DNA of 15,383 nucleotides from CAZLHO01 sp964559455 (GTDB lineage: Bacteria; Krumholzibacteriota; Krumholzibacteriia; LZORAL124-64-63): the NCBI GenBank assembly GCA_964559455.1, contig CAZLHO010000063.1, forward strand, positions 1 through 15,383, written 5' to 3'. The position numbers and the translations under genes are program-made. The notes under the pieces were generated by a model. That model had not been told where the DNA came from, did no database searches, and saw only the letters and a list, made by a program, of their open reading frames with translations. This document shows, one piece after another, positions 1-7,059 of the stretch. Within the stretch, counting starts at the first letter, position 1, and every line of letters begins with the position of its first letter.

Positions 1-92
1 GGCGGGGGGGCGGCGCCGTCGCCGGGCGCGCCGAGCCGCGCGGCCAGGCGCCGGGCGATCGTATCGACCTGGGTGTCGGTCAGTCTCGCCAT
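1..92 (-). CDS. 5' end of a probable BMC cargo enzyme gene (perhaps CoA-acylating aldehyde dehydrogenase), cut by window edge
   Basis: Thirty codons are visible, starting with ATG at 92-90, one base after the stop codon of the vertex-protein gene, so it is probably translated in the same operon. Residues 5-21 (TDTQVDTIARRLAARLG) form a short amphipathic helix with hydrophobic residues at 9, 12, 16 and 20. A Gly/Ala/Pro-rich stretch follows. A short amphipathic helix plus flexible linker is the usual layout of encapsulation peptides at the N-termini of BMC cargo, such as PduP-type aldehyde dehydrogenases. The context (acetaldehyde-forming DeoC upstream) makes an acylating aldehyde dehydrogenase the leading guess. 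No catalytic domain is visible, so the enzyme identity is inference only. Confidence 0.5.
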   Translation of the reverse strand, partial: MARLTDTQVDTIARRLAARLGAPGDGAAPP

Positions 93-93
93 C

Positions 94-393
94 TCAGTCG
101 TCCCGGCCCTTGCGGTACCTGTCCTCGCCCTCGATCTCCCAGCTGTCGACGATGGCCATGACCACGGCGTCCACGGGCTTGCCGTCGGTCATCTGCGTCT
201 GCCGGGCCGAGGAGCCCGAGGCGTAGAGCACGAACTCGCCGACCCCGGCGCCCACGGCGTCCGCGGCCACGACCGTGCCGCCGGTGAGCACGCCGTCGGG
301 ACCGGCCTGGCCGAGCACGAGCAGCTTCAGCCCCTCCAGGCGGGACTCCTTGCGGGTCGACACCAGGGTGCCGATCACCTTCGCCAGATTCAT
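94..393 (-). CDS. EutN/CcmL-family BMC vertex protein (BMC-P)
   Basis: The 99-residue product fits the usual 85-100 residues of the EutN/CcmL family (PF03319), whose pentamers cap the vertices of bacterial microcompartments. The N-terminus MNLAKVIGTLVSTRK is the typical first strand. The family core follows: GLKLLVLG, then VVAADAVGAGVGEFVLYASGSSAR at about residues 41-64, then VDAVVMAIVD near 74-83. The ATG at 393 has an AGGAGA ribosome binding site six bases upstream. It lies directly downstream of the BMC-H gene, and its TGA stop is one base from the next start. Shell identity is secure. Which compartment type it belongs to rests on the neighbours. Confidence 0.95.
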   Translation of the reverse strand: MNLAKVIGTLVSTRKESRLEGLKLLVLGQAGPDGVLTGGTVVAADAVGAGVGEFVLYASGSSARQTQMTDGKPVDAVVMAIVDSWEIEGEDRYRKGRDD

Positions 394-420
394 GTCGTCT
401 CCTGTCGTCGGACCGGAGCG

Positions 421-717
<297 letters not shown>

Positions 718-737
718 GATTTGCTCCCTTTCTGGTC

Positions 738-751
738 GCCCCGGCAGGGGC
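738..751. repeat. Small GC-rich hairpin between BMC-T and BMC-H genes
   Basis: A perfect 5-bp inverted repeat (GCCCC / GGGGC) surrounds a four-base loop in the gap between two shell genes. On the minus-strand transcript it lies about 20 bases upstream of the BMC-H start. It could stabilise a processed BMC-H message or tune its level relative to BMC-T. No T-run follows it on the minus strand, so it is not a classic terminator for this operon. The arms are short enough to arise by chance in GC-rich DNA. Confidence 0.35.
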
Positions 752-757
752 CGTTTT

Positions 758-777
758 CGTCGTCGTTCGTCGTCGTT
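758..777. repeat. Tandem 10-bp direct repeat between shell genes
   Basis: Two adjacent identical copies of CGTCGTCGTT lie immediately after the BMC-T stop codon, inside the BMC-T/BMC-H gap. They probably arose by slippage. No function is evident. Confidence 0.6.
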
Positions 778-1404
778 CTACTTCTTCTCGGGGACGCGCC
801 CCGACAGGGATTCCAGGGCCGCCTGGGCCGCCGGCCGCGCCGCCTCGATATCCTCTTCCTCGCCGCCGATGTAGACCCGGCCGAAGCTGCCGAAGGTGCG
901 CACCTCGAGGATGTTGATGTGCGCCGCCTTCTCGGCCTCGTTGGCCGCGATCGCCGCGTAGGCCGCCGGCTCGGTCTCCAGGATGAGCAGGGTCTCTCCG
1001 GCGATGATCATGTTGCCGTGGCGCATGCGGTTGATGAGCATGCACTGGTGGTCGTCCAGGTGGCGCACGACCTGGTTGGAGATGATGCGGGGCTTCAGGC
1101 GTCCCGCCTCGTCCAGTTCCAGGGCCTGCAGGATCGCATCGCCTGCCTGGCGCACGTCGGCCTGGCTGTCCGAATGCACCTCGAGCATGCCGAAGTGCCT
1201 TTCGACGATCTGCATGCCCGGCGTCACGCTCGTGGACTTCAGGGCGATGTCCATGACGCGGTTGATCTCCATGCCGGGCGCGATCTCCACGAAGAGGCTG
1301 GCCTGCCCCGCGCGGGGGAGGAAGCCCTGGGCCACCGTCGCCAGGAACGAGGCGAACTGGGGCTGCAGGCAGTCGATCACGCAATACGCTCTGAGGTCGA
1401 CCAT
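778..1404 (-). CDS. BMC-T trimeric (tandem-domain) shell protein
   Basis: The 208-residue length fits a tandem-BMC-domain shell protein forming trimers (pseudohexamers), often with a large gated pore. The first half runs from RAYCVIDCLQPQFASFLATV through INRVMDIALKSTSVTPGMQIVERHFGMLEVHS. The second half begins near residue 105 and includes MIIAGETLLILETEPAAYAAIAANEAEKA and VRTFGSFGRVYIGG. From memory it resembles the Haliangium ochraceum BMC-T2/T3 class, which can stack into double layers. That comparison needs an alignment. The ATG at 1404 has a strong AAGGAGA ribosome binding site, and the gene follows the RpiB-DeoC gene after 18 bases. Confidence 0.92.
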   Translation of the reverse strand: MVDLRAYCVIDCLQPQFASFLATVAQGFLPRAGQASLFVEIAPGMEINRVMDIALKSTSVTPGMQIVERHFGMLEVHSDSQADVRQAGDAILQALELDEAGRLKPRIISNQVVRHLDDHQCMLINRMRHGNMIIAGETLLILETEPAAYAAIAANEAEKAAHINILEVRTFGSFGRVYIGGEEEDIEAARPAAQAALESLSGRVPEKK

Positions 1405-1422
1405 CGGTATCTCCTTGCCGGG

Positions 1423-2793
1423 CTAGGCGCGGGCCGTCACGCCCTGGGCCTCCTCGACGATGGCGATGCTGGCGCTGGCGCCGATCCGCGTCGCGCCGGC
1501 CTCGATCATCTGCTTGGCGTCGGTGTAGGACTTGATGCCGCCGGAGGCCTTGACCTCCATGCCGGCGCCGCGGACCGTCGCGGCCATCAGGGCCACGTCC
1601 TCGGCGGTGGCGCCGCCGCCGGCGAAGCCGGTGCTCGTCTTGACGAAGTGGGCGCGCGCCTTCTTGGCCATCTCGCAGGCGCGGACCTTCTCGGCGTCGG
1701 TGAGCAGGGCCGTCTCGATGATGACCTTGCAGACCGCGCCGCCGTCGCGGCAGGCCTCGGTGACGGCGCGGATGTCGCGCAGCACCAGGGCGTCGTCGCC
1801 GCCCTTCAGGGCGCCGATGTTGATGACCATGTCGATTTCCTTGGCGCCGTCGCGGATGGCGCGGCGGGCCTCCATGGCCTTGATCTCGGGCGTGTTCGCC
1901 CCCAGGGGGAAGCCGATGACCGAGCAGGTCAGCACCGGCGAGCCGCGCAGCTGCTCCGCGACCAGCTTCGCCCAGCAGGGATTGACGCAGACCGAGCGGA
2001 AGCCGTGCTCCCGGGCCTCGGCGCAGACCTTGAGCACGTCGTCGCGCGCGGTCGCGGGCCGCAGGATGGTGTGGTCGATGTAGCGGGCCACGTCCTCGGG
2101 GATGCGCCCCGGGACGTCGCCGAGCGCCCCGGCCCGGGCGGTCAGTCCGCCGGCGCCGAGGCCGATGAAATGGCGCGCCGTCTCGGGGCTGCTGGTCACG
2201 CAGGGGCCGTGTTCCGCGGTCAGGCCCCGGGAGCCCAGCAGGCCGGCCAGCCGGTCCACGATCCGCGCGATGTCGGCCTCGCCCAGGCCGTCGGGCAGCG
2301 CCCCTGCGAGGGCCGAGGGAACCCCGGCGGCGGCGGATCCCGTCGCCGGCGCGGATCCGTCCGCGCCGGCGTCGATCATGGCCACCCGCCGCTGGTGCCG
2401 GGGCTCCACGCAGTCGGTCTCGAGGAAGACGTCGACGATCTGGGCGGCCAGGTTCGGGCCGATGAGGCCGGCGCCCAGGGTCAGGACGTTGGCGTCGTTG
2501 TGCTCGCGGCCGTTCCGGGCGCTGGAGAGGTCGTAGGCCATGGCCGCCCGCACGCCGGGGACCTTGTTGGCCACCATGGAAGAGCCGATGCCGGCCCCGT
2601 CGATCATCACGCCGCGCTCGGCGCGGCCGGTGGCGACGGTCTCGGCCACGGCCCGGGCAAAAACGGGGTAATCGACAGCTTCATTAGATGAAGTGCCCAT
2701 GTCGAGCACCGAATGGCCTTTTTCGCGCAGATGCGCGGTGAGCCGGCCCTTGAGCTCGAAGCCGCCGTGGTCCGCGCCGATGGCGATCTTCAT
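1423..2793 (-). CDS. RpiB-DeoC fusion: sugar-phosphate isomerase domain plus deoxyribose-phosphate aldolase
   Basis: Residues 1-140 form an RpiB/LacAB-type isomerase (PF02502), which interconverts ribose-5-P and ribulose-5-P. Visible motifs are GADHGG (7-12), DYP (41-43) and EHNDANVL (97-104). Residues about 235-456 form a class I DeoC aldolase, which converts deoxyribose-5-P to glyceraldehyde-3-P and acetaldehyde. It shows YIDHTILRP, EIDMVINIG with Asp321, the Schiff-base lysine Lys385 in FVKTSTGF, and the second lysine Lys415 in KASGGI, so the aldolase should be active. The RpiB catalytic cysteine (E. coli Cys66) is Asp65 here (IDGAGIG), and the Thr two residues later is Ala. The Ala/Gly-rich linker (143-230) contains an amphipathic helix (172-187) resembling an encapsulation peptide. 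The gene starts 34 bases after the regulator. Confidence 0.93.
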   Translation of the reverse strand: MKIAIGADHGGFELKGRLTAHLREKGHSVLDMGTSSNEAVDYPVFARAVAETVATGRAERGVMIDGAGIGSSMVANKVPGVRAAMAYDLSSARNGREHNDANVLTLGAGLIGPNLAAQIVDVFLETDCVEPRHQRRVAMIDAGADGSAPATGSAAAGVPSALAGALPDGLGEADIARIVDRLAGLLGSRGLTAEHGPCVTSSPETARHFIGLGAGGLTARAGALGDVPGRIPEDVARYIDHTILRPATARDDVLKVCAEAREHGFRSVCVNPCWAKLVAEQLRGSPVLTCSVIGFPLGANTPEIKAMEARRAIRDGAKEIDMVINIGALKGGDDALVLRDIRAVTEACRDGGAVCKVIIETALLTDAEKVRACEMAKKARAHFVKTSTGFAGGGATAEDVALMAATVRGAGMEVKASGGIKSYTDAKQMIEAGATRIGASASIAIVEEAQGVTARA

Positions 2794-2827
2794 ATCCCAC
2801 CTACCTTTGCCGGGTTCCGGGCCCCGG

Positions 2828-3175
2828 TCACCACACCTTGTGGTCGTCGTGGCGCTCGCGGGCCTCCGTGGGCCGGATCACGCCCTCGCCGTCCCCCATG
2901 ACCTCGAGAAGGCGCTGCACGTACAGCCTGAAGCGGATCTGGCCGTTCTCGGTGATCCGATAAGCCGTCCGGGTGCCGTGGCCGCGCGGGAACTTCGTGA
3001 TCGAAAGATATCCCGCCTCGGCCAGCTTGTTGGTCTGGACGTGGAGGTTGCCGTCGGCCAGTCCCGTGGCGGCCTTGAGCTCCGAGAAGCCCAGGGCGCG
3101 CCCTTCGAAGAGCGAGGCCATGAGGGCCAGACGGGCCTGAGCGCTGAGCAATTCATCGATATCCTCGACGTGCAC
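2828..3175 (-). CDS. Winged-helix transcriptional regulator, first gene of the BMC operon
   Basis: The 115-residue protein matches the small winged-helix DNA-binding type (PF13601, MarR/ArsR-like fold). It has ARLALMASLFEG near residues 14-25, then the helix-turn-helix FSELKAATGLADGNLHVQTNKLAEAGYLS (30-58), then a wing with TRTAYRITENGQ. No ligand domain or metal-binding cysteines are seen, so the signal it senses is unknown. The start is GTG at 3175, chosen because GGAGG lies four bases upstream (3180-3184). As first gene of the operon it probably controls its own promoter and the BMC genes (inference). Confidence 0.85.
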   Translation of the reverse strand: MHVEDIDELLSAQARLALMASLFEGRALGFSELKAATGLADGNLHVQTNKLAEAGYLSITKFPRGHGTRTAYRITENGQIRFRLYVQRLLEVMGDGEGVIRPTEARERHDDHKVW

Positions 3176-3179
3176 GGTT

Positions 3180-3184
3180 CCTCC
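3180..3184 (-). promoter_or_regulatory. Ribosome binding site fixing a GTG start for the regulator
   Basis: On the minus strand GGAGG lies four bases before GTG at 3175. No ATG in this frame is comparably placed. Confidence 0.75.
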
Positions 3185-3208
3185 GGGGATTCGGCGTCAC
3201 GATGTGAA

Positions 3209-3236
3209 GTTGTACCTTTTTCGGGGCGCCGGTCAA
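3209..3236 (-). promoter_or_regulatory. Candidate sigma-70-type promoter of the BMC operon
   Basis: On the minus strand TTGACC (3236-3231) is followed after 16 bases by TACAAC (3214-3209). That is five of six and four of six matches to the -35 and -10 consensus. Transcription would start near 3202, giving a leader of about 27 bases before the regulator GTG. The spacing is one base shorter than ideal. Confidence 0.4.
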
Positions 3237-3241
3237 GAAGA

Positions 3242-3256
3242 AATATCGGCAATATT
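3242..3256. promoter_or_regulatory. Inverted repeat, candidate operator half-site pair
   Basis: AATAT and ATATT flank five bases (CGGCA) in the AT-rich gap between the divergent regulator and glycosyltransferase genes, just upstream of the candidate -35 box. The arms are short and alone would be weak evidence. Their value comes from the neighbouring longer palindrome at 3265-3279. Confidence 0.35.
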
Positions 3257-3264
3257 CCATTTTA

Positions 3265-3279
3265 CTTTATGTGATAAAG
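3265..3279. promoter_or_regulatory. Perfect palindrome, candidate operator for the winged-helix regulator
   Basis: CTTTAT-GTG-ATAAAG is a perfect 6-bp inverted repeat with a three-base centre. It lies in an unusually AT-rich patch between divergent genes. Size and symmetry suit a dimeric winged-helix protein such as the one encoded at 2828-3175. It sits about 30 bases upstream of the candidate -35 box, which fits activation or control of the divergent gene better than direct promoter blockage. Binding is inference. Confidence 0.5.
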
Positions 3280-3382
3280 CTGAGTGTGTTGAAGGCCCTT
3301 GCCCGGTCTGTTCCTGACCGGTGCGAATCATCCCTGGAACCCGGTTCCCGGATGTTCGTATGCTCCGGGTTCTTTGGCTCCG

Positions 3383-3387
3383 GGAGG
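3383..3387 (+). promoter_or_regulatory. Ribosome binding site fixing the glycosyltransferase start
   Basis: GGAGG lies six bases before ATG at 3394. This supports 3394 over the GTG at 3271, which would add 41 residues without family character and would place the palindrome inside the gene. Confidence 0.75.
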
Positions 3388-3393
3388 ATTTTG

Positions 3394-4935
3394 ATGATGA
3401 GCCCCGTCTCCTTCGGTCCCCGCCCGCCGCTGTCCCGCTGGGTATGGGCCGTCTCCGCCATTGTGGTCCTGCTCCAACTCGCCGCCGCCGGCTTCGGGCT
3501 GTTCCGCGACGAGTTCTACTATCTGATGGGGGCCGACCGGCTGGCCTGGGGCTACGTCGACCACCCGCCCCTGTCGATCGCCGCGCTGGCGGCCTGGAAG
3601 TCCGTGTTCGGGTCGTCGCTGGTCGCGCTGCGCGTGCCGCCGGCGCTGTTGGGCGGGCTGTCGGCCGCCGGGGCCGCCCTTCTGGCGCGCGAAATGCGTG
3701 GCCGCGCCGGCGCTCAGGCGCTGGCCGCGGCGACCGTCGGGCTGATGCCCTCGGCCCTGGGTTTGTGCAGCTATTACAGCATGAACGCCTTCGACATGGC
3801 GTTCTGGGTCGGCGCCGTCTGGATCGCCTGCCGGCTGCTGGGCGGGGGCGGCAAGGGCTGGTGGTGGGCGTTGGGCGCCGCGGTCGGGCTGGGCGCGCTC
3901 AACAAGTACTCGATGGTCTTCCTCGGCGCGGGGCTGGCGGTCGGCTTCGCGTCGTCGCCGCTTCGCCGCGACCTGATGTCCCGGCCCGCGTTGGGGGCCG
4001 CCGCTCTCGCCGTCCTGATCGTCCTGCCGCACCTCGCGTGGCAGATGCGCGAGGGCTGGCCCACGCTGGAGTTCATGCACAACGTCATGGAGCACAAGAA
4101 CGTGGCGCTGGGACCAGCGGGCTTCTGGGGCGAGCAGCTGCTGCACACCCACCCGCTCTATGTCCCGGTCTGGTTGGCCGGCCTGGTGGGCCTGCTCGCG
4201 ATGCGGCGGTTGCGGCCGTGGCGAGTCCTGGGCGTGGCCTTCGTCGTGGTCGCCCTGTGGCTGACGCTGCGCAACGCCAAGCCCTACTACCTGACTCCTG
4301 CGTTTCCGATGCTGCTGGCGGCGGGCGCGGTGATGATCGAGTCCTGGCTCGCGGACCGCCGCTACGCCGGCGCTGCCGCGGCCGTCCTGGCGGCGCTGGC
4401 GGTCGCCGCCGGCTTGGCCCTGGCGCCGTTGGCGACCCCGCTGCTGCCGGTGGAGGATTACGTGGCCTACGAGCAGATCCTGGGGATGAGGCCGAAGGAC
4501 ATGGAGGACCAGGAGACGGGCCTGCTGCCGCAGCACTTCGCCGACCGCCTGGGCTGGGAGGAACTGGCGCGCACCGTCGCCGAGGTCCACGCCGCCCTGC
4601 CCGAGGTCGAGCGCGGGCGCTGCCTGATCGTCGCCGGCAACTATGGCGAGTGCGGCGCGATCAACTACTGGGGGCCGGCCCTGGGCCTGCCCACCGCGGT
4701 CTGCGGCCACAACAGCTGCTTCGCCTGGTGGCCCGAAACGGGGGAGTGGGACGTGGTGCTGGCGGTCGGCGGCGCCCGCGAGCAGTACAATTCGACCTTC
4801 GCGAGCGTGGCATTCGGCGGCCTCAGGCGCGCGGACCTGGCGATGCCCTACGAGCGCGAGATCCCGGTGTGGATCTGCCGGGGCTGGCGCGTGCCGCCGG
4901 CCGACTACCGGTCGTCCCGACGCTTCGCGATCTAG
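3394..4935 (+). CDS. GT39/ArnT-like multi-pass membrane glycosyltransferase
   Basis: The 513-residue protein (from ATG 3394) has about ten hydrophobic segments and looks like the PMT/ArnT superfamily (PF13231, dolichyl- or undecaprenyl-phosphate-sugar glycosyltransferases). These enzymes transfer a sugar from a lipid carrier to protein or lipid on the outer face of the inner membrane. After the first membrane helix comes the loop FRDEFYYLMGADRLAWGYVDHPPL. It holds the acidic pair Asp39-Glu40 expected in the catalytic first loop, and the DHPP motif (56-59). The C-terminal region from about residue 360 is soluble, with LIVAGNYGECGAINYWG, and probably lies in the periplasm. Sugar and acceptor cannot be told. 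It is transcribed divergently from the BMC operon, and I see no functional link between them. Confidence 0.85.
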   Translation: MMSPVSFGPRPPLSRWVWAVSAIVVLLQLAAAGFGLFRDEFYYLMGADRLAWGYVDHPPLSIAALAAWKSVFGSSLVALRVPPALLGGLSAAGAALLAREMRGRAGAQALAAATVGLMPSALGLCSYYSMNAFDMAFWVGAVWIACRLLGGGGKGWWWALGAAVGLGALNKYSMVFLGAGLAVGFASSPLRRDLMSRPALGAAALAVLIVLPHLAWQMREGWPTLEFMHNVMEHKNVALGPAGFWGEQLLHTHPLYVPVWLAGLVGLLAMRRLRPWRVLGVAFVVVALWLTLRNAKPYYLTPAFPMLLAAGAVMIESWLADRRYAGAAAAVLAALAVAAGLALAPLATPLLPVEDYVAYEQILGMRPKDMEDQETGLLPQHFADRLGWEELARTVAEVHAALPEVERGRCLIVAGNYGECGAINYWGPALGLPTAVCGHNSCFAWWPETGEWDVVLAVGGAREQYNSTFASVAFGGLRRADLAMPYEREIPVWICRGWRVPPADYRSSRRFAI

Positions 4936-4983
4936 ATCCACGGTTCGAGCACACTTTGCATCGGCGATCATGGTAGGATCATC

Positions 4984-5007
4984 ATGGATGACGAGATCTC
5001 GATCCAT
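4984..5007. repeat. Imperfect inverted repeat between glycosyltransferase and secreted-protein genes
   Basis: ATGGA and TCCAT arms flank a perfect 10-bp palindrome, CGAGATCTCG (4992-5001), with unequal internal gaps. It could be an operator or a weak hairpin. There is no T-run, so an intrinsic terminator is not supported. Confidence 0.3.
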
Positions 5008-5038
5008 ATCCTGAGAGACTCGCGCCGGGGGTGACGAC

Positions 5039-5746
5039 ATGCACAGGAAGCTGTTCTTTTTCGTTTTTCTCGTGGTCGGGTCGGGGCTGCTGGTCGCCGG
5101 CGCGGCGCGGGCCCGGGACGACTTCCTCGCCAACAGCGCCACGATCGACTTCGTCTGCTACGACGGCGGGGACGGCGTCATGCTGACGGTCACCCACACG
5201 GTGAGCGACGCCTACCCGACTGACTGGGTGGGCTGGTATGTCGAGCGCGAGACGGTGGGCGCCTGCGTGCCGGATGTGCAGATCTGCGAGGTGCTGCCCT
5301 TCCCCGACCAGCTCGGGCAGACCGCGGTCGTGCTGACGGACTTTCCCGGTCCCGGCCGCAACGTCGTCTACCGGATCCTGGCCCGGACCGCCGACGGCGG
5401 ACACGTGGGCATCTATACCGGGGCGCGCATGGCCTTCTTCCACTCCATATGCCTGGGCGGGCCGGCTTTCCGGGGGACGATCGAGCTGTACGCCGTCGAT
5501 TTCCCCTACTTCGCCCCCTGTCCCGAGGAGTGCTGGTTCGAGATCTCCGTCCTGGACACCATGGTCCCGGCCGATCTCGCGGAGCTCGCCGGAACCGGGA
5601 TCGTGGTCGACATCTTCGGCACCCTGGCCTCGGGCATGGAGGGGACCCGCCTGGACATCGATTTCTGGCTGGAGAGCACCCAGGGCTGCATGGTGGTGCC
5701 CGCCGGACCCAAGTCCTGGGGCGGCGTGAAGGCCATCTACCGTTAG
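5039..5746 (+). CDS. Secreted cysteine-containing protein of unknown function
   Basis: I do not recognise this 235-residue protein. It begins with a clear Sec signal peptide: MHRK, then a hydrophobic stretch (5-20), then GAARA before Arg26, with an Ala-x-Ala-type cleavage site. There is no lipobox cysteine. The mature part has seven cysteines (40, 76, 83, 138, 161, 165, 217), so disulfides and an extracytoplasmic location are likely, with one cysteine left unpaired. Alternating hydrophobic and polar stretches (for example IELYAVDF, LDIDFWLE) suggest a beta-rich fold. The gene is 103 bases after the glycosyltransferase on the same strand and may be a separate unit. Its stop overlaps that of the convergent decarboxylase gene. 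Confidence 0.75.
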   Translation: MHRKLFFFVFLVVGSGLLVAGAARARDDFLANSATIDFVCYDGGDGVMLTVTHTVSDAYPTDWVGWYVERETVGACVPDVQICEVLPFPDQLGQTAVVLTDFPGPGRNVVYRILARTADGGHVGIYTGARMAFFHSICLGGPAFRGTIELYAVDFPYFAPCPEECWFEISVLDTMVPADLAELAGTGIVVDIFGTLASGMEGTRLDIDFWLESTQGCMVVPAGPKSWGGVKAIYR

Positions 5747-7059
5747 GGCGAGGCCGGCGGCTCTTCCAGCGAGGCCACTCCGGGCAGGGGCTTGATGAAG
5801 TCCTGGCGCAGGCTGTAGGTGTAGGCCCCCTGGTCGGGGATCAGCAACACGTCGCCGGGCTCCAGGCTCGCGCCGTGACAGCCGTCGCCCCAGACGTCAT
5901 GGGGCGTGCAGAGCGAGCCCAGCACCAGGCAGGGCCGCTCGTCGAGCGCGGGGCGGCTGAGGTTGATCACCGGGAAGTAGTCGTGCTCGAAGCGCTCCCA
6001 GCCCACGGCGTTGGTGCCCGCGTCCGTGATCGCCAGGTCCCCGCCCTTCACGTCCACCACCGTCATCAACAGGTGCATCGCCCCGTGGCAGAGCCAGCGG
6101 CCGGGCTCCAGGCACAGGCGCAGGCCCGGCAGCGGCGCCGGCGCCGCGGCCAGGGCGTCGGCCAGGCTCTCGGCGTAGGCCTCGATGGGCGCCGCAGGCA
6201 GCGCGTAGCGACCGCGACCGGCGGCGCCGGGGTCGAGCAGCCCGAGTAGGGCGCCTTCGGGTGTGCCGGCCGCGCGCAGCCACTCGCCCTGCTCCGGCCA
6301 GTAGCCGCCGCCGACGTCCAGGAACTCCAGCGCCGCGAGCCGGCGCGCCGGCAGCGTGCGCAGGGTCGCGCCCAGTTCGGCCAGGAAGGCGACCTGGGCC
6401 TCCGGACCCATGTTCCAGCTGGTGTGGAACTGCAGCCCCCGCAGATCGATCCCGGGCGCGGCCTCGGCCCTGGCCAGGAAGTCTTCCAGGGCGGCCAGGG
6501 GCACGCCGAACTTCCGCCACAGCCCCCGGGGCTGGGTGGTCAGGCGCACGCCCGCGCGCGCCGTCGCGCCGCGTTCCCGCGTGAGCCGGTCCAGGCGCGC
6601 GAGCTCGCCGAAGCTGTCGATCAGCACCGTGGTCCTGTCGCCCAGGTCCAGGGCCGCCGCCAGCTCGGCGTCGGTCTTGCCCGGGCCGCTGAAGAGGATG
6701 GAGGTCGCGCCGGCCGCGGCGGCCATCGCCAGCTCCAGGCCGCTCGAGACGTCCAGGCCGGCGCCCTCCTCGACCAGGATCCGCGAGACCGCGGGCAGGT
6801 TGTTGCTCTTGACCGCGTAGTGGATCGACACGGCGTCGAAACGGGCGGCGAAGGCGTCGCGCAGCCTGCGGTAGCGTCGGCGCAGCGTCCCGGGCTCCAG
6901 GACGTAGAGGGGGGATCCGTGCGTCCGGGCCAGGCCCAGGAAGTCCTCGCGGCGCGCGACGAAGGTCGAGACGAATTCGCGCAGGCGGTCGTCGCCGAGG
7001 GCGGGGGTCGGCGTCGCCAGCAGTTCGCGGGTCCGGCTCAGCAGCCTCTTATCATCCAT
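5743..7059 (-). CDS. Fold-type III PLP-dependent decarboxylase, LysA/ODC-like, substrate unknown
   Basis: The 438-residue protein has the alanine-racemase-type TIM barrel plus beta-barrel layout of diaminopimelate, ornithine and arginine decarboxylases. The PLP lysine is Lys84 in HYAVKSNNLPAV. The barrel shows LQFHTSWN with His212, phosphate-binding FLDVGGGY (247-253) and EPGR (318-321). The C-terminal active-site loop GSLCTPHDVW carries Cys384, followed by GAYTYS (411-416). LysA normally has Cys-Glu-Ser-Gly-Asp at this loop and ODC has Cys-Asp. Here Thr follows Cys, so neither substrate signature is present. A lysine-biosynthetic role is unlikely. The ATG at 7059 overlaps the end of the ATP-grasp gene by eight bases and has an AGGGAG site, so the two are probably translationally coupled. 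It is the last gene of the cluster. Confidence 0.9.
   Translation of the reverse strand: MDDKRLLSRTRELLATPTPALGDDRLREFVSTFVARREDFLGLARTHGSPLYVLEPGTLRRRYRRLRDAFAARFDAVSIHYAVKSNNLPAVSRILVEEGAGLDVSSGLELAMAAAAGATSILFSGPGKTDAELAAALDLGDRTTVLIDSFGELARLDRLTRERGATARAGVRLTTQPRGLWRKFGVPLAALEDFLARAEAAPGIDLRGLQFHTSWNMGPEAQVAFLAELGATLRTLPARRLAALEFLDVGGGYWPEQGEWLRAAGTPEGALLGLLDPGAAGRGRYALPAAPIEAYAESLADALAAAPAPLPGLRLCLEPGRWLCHGAMHLLMTVVDVKGGDLAITDAGTNAVGWERFEHDYFPVINLSRPALDERPCLVLGSLCTPHDVWGDGCHGASLEPGDVLLIPDQGAYTYSLRQDFIKPLPGVASLEEPPASP

Noticed and set aside
3271..3393. Extended GTG start for the glycosyltransferase
   Set aside because: There is no ribosome binding site, the extra 41 residues lack family character, and they would overlap the candidate operator. 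ATG 3394 has GGAGG at proper spacing.
3328..5142. Minus-strand open frame of 604 codons opposite the glycosyltransferase
   Set aside because: It is a Gln/Arg/His-rich antisense frame, while the plus-strand product has clear membrane helices and family motifs.
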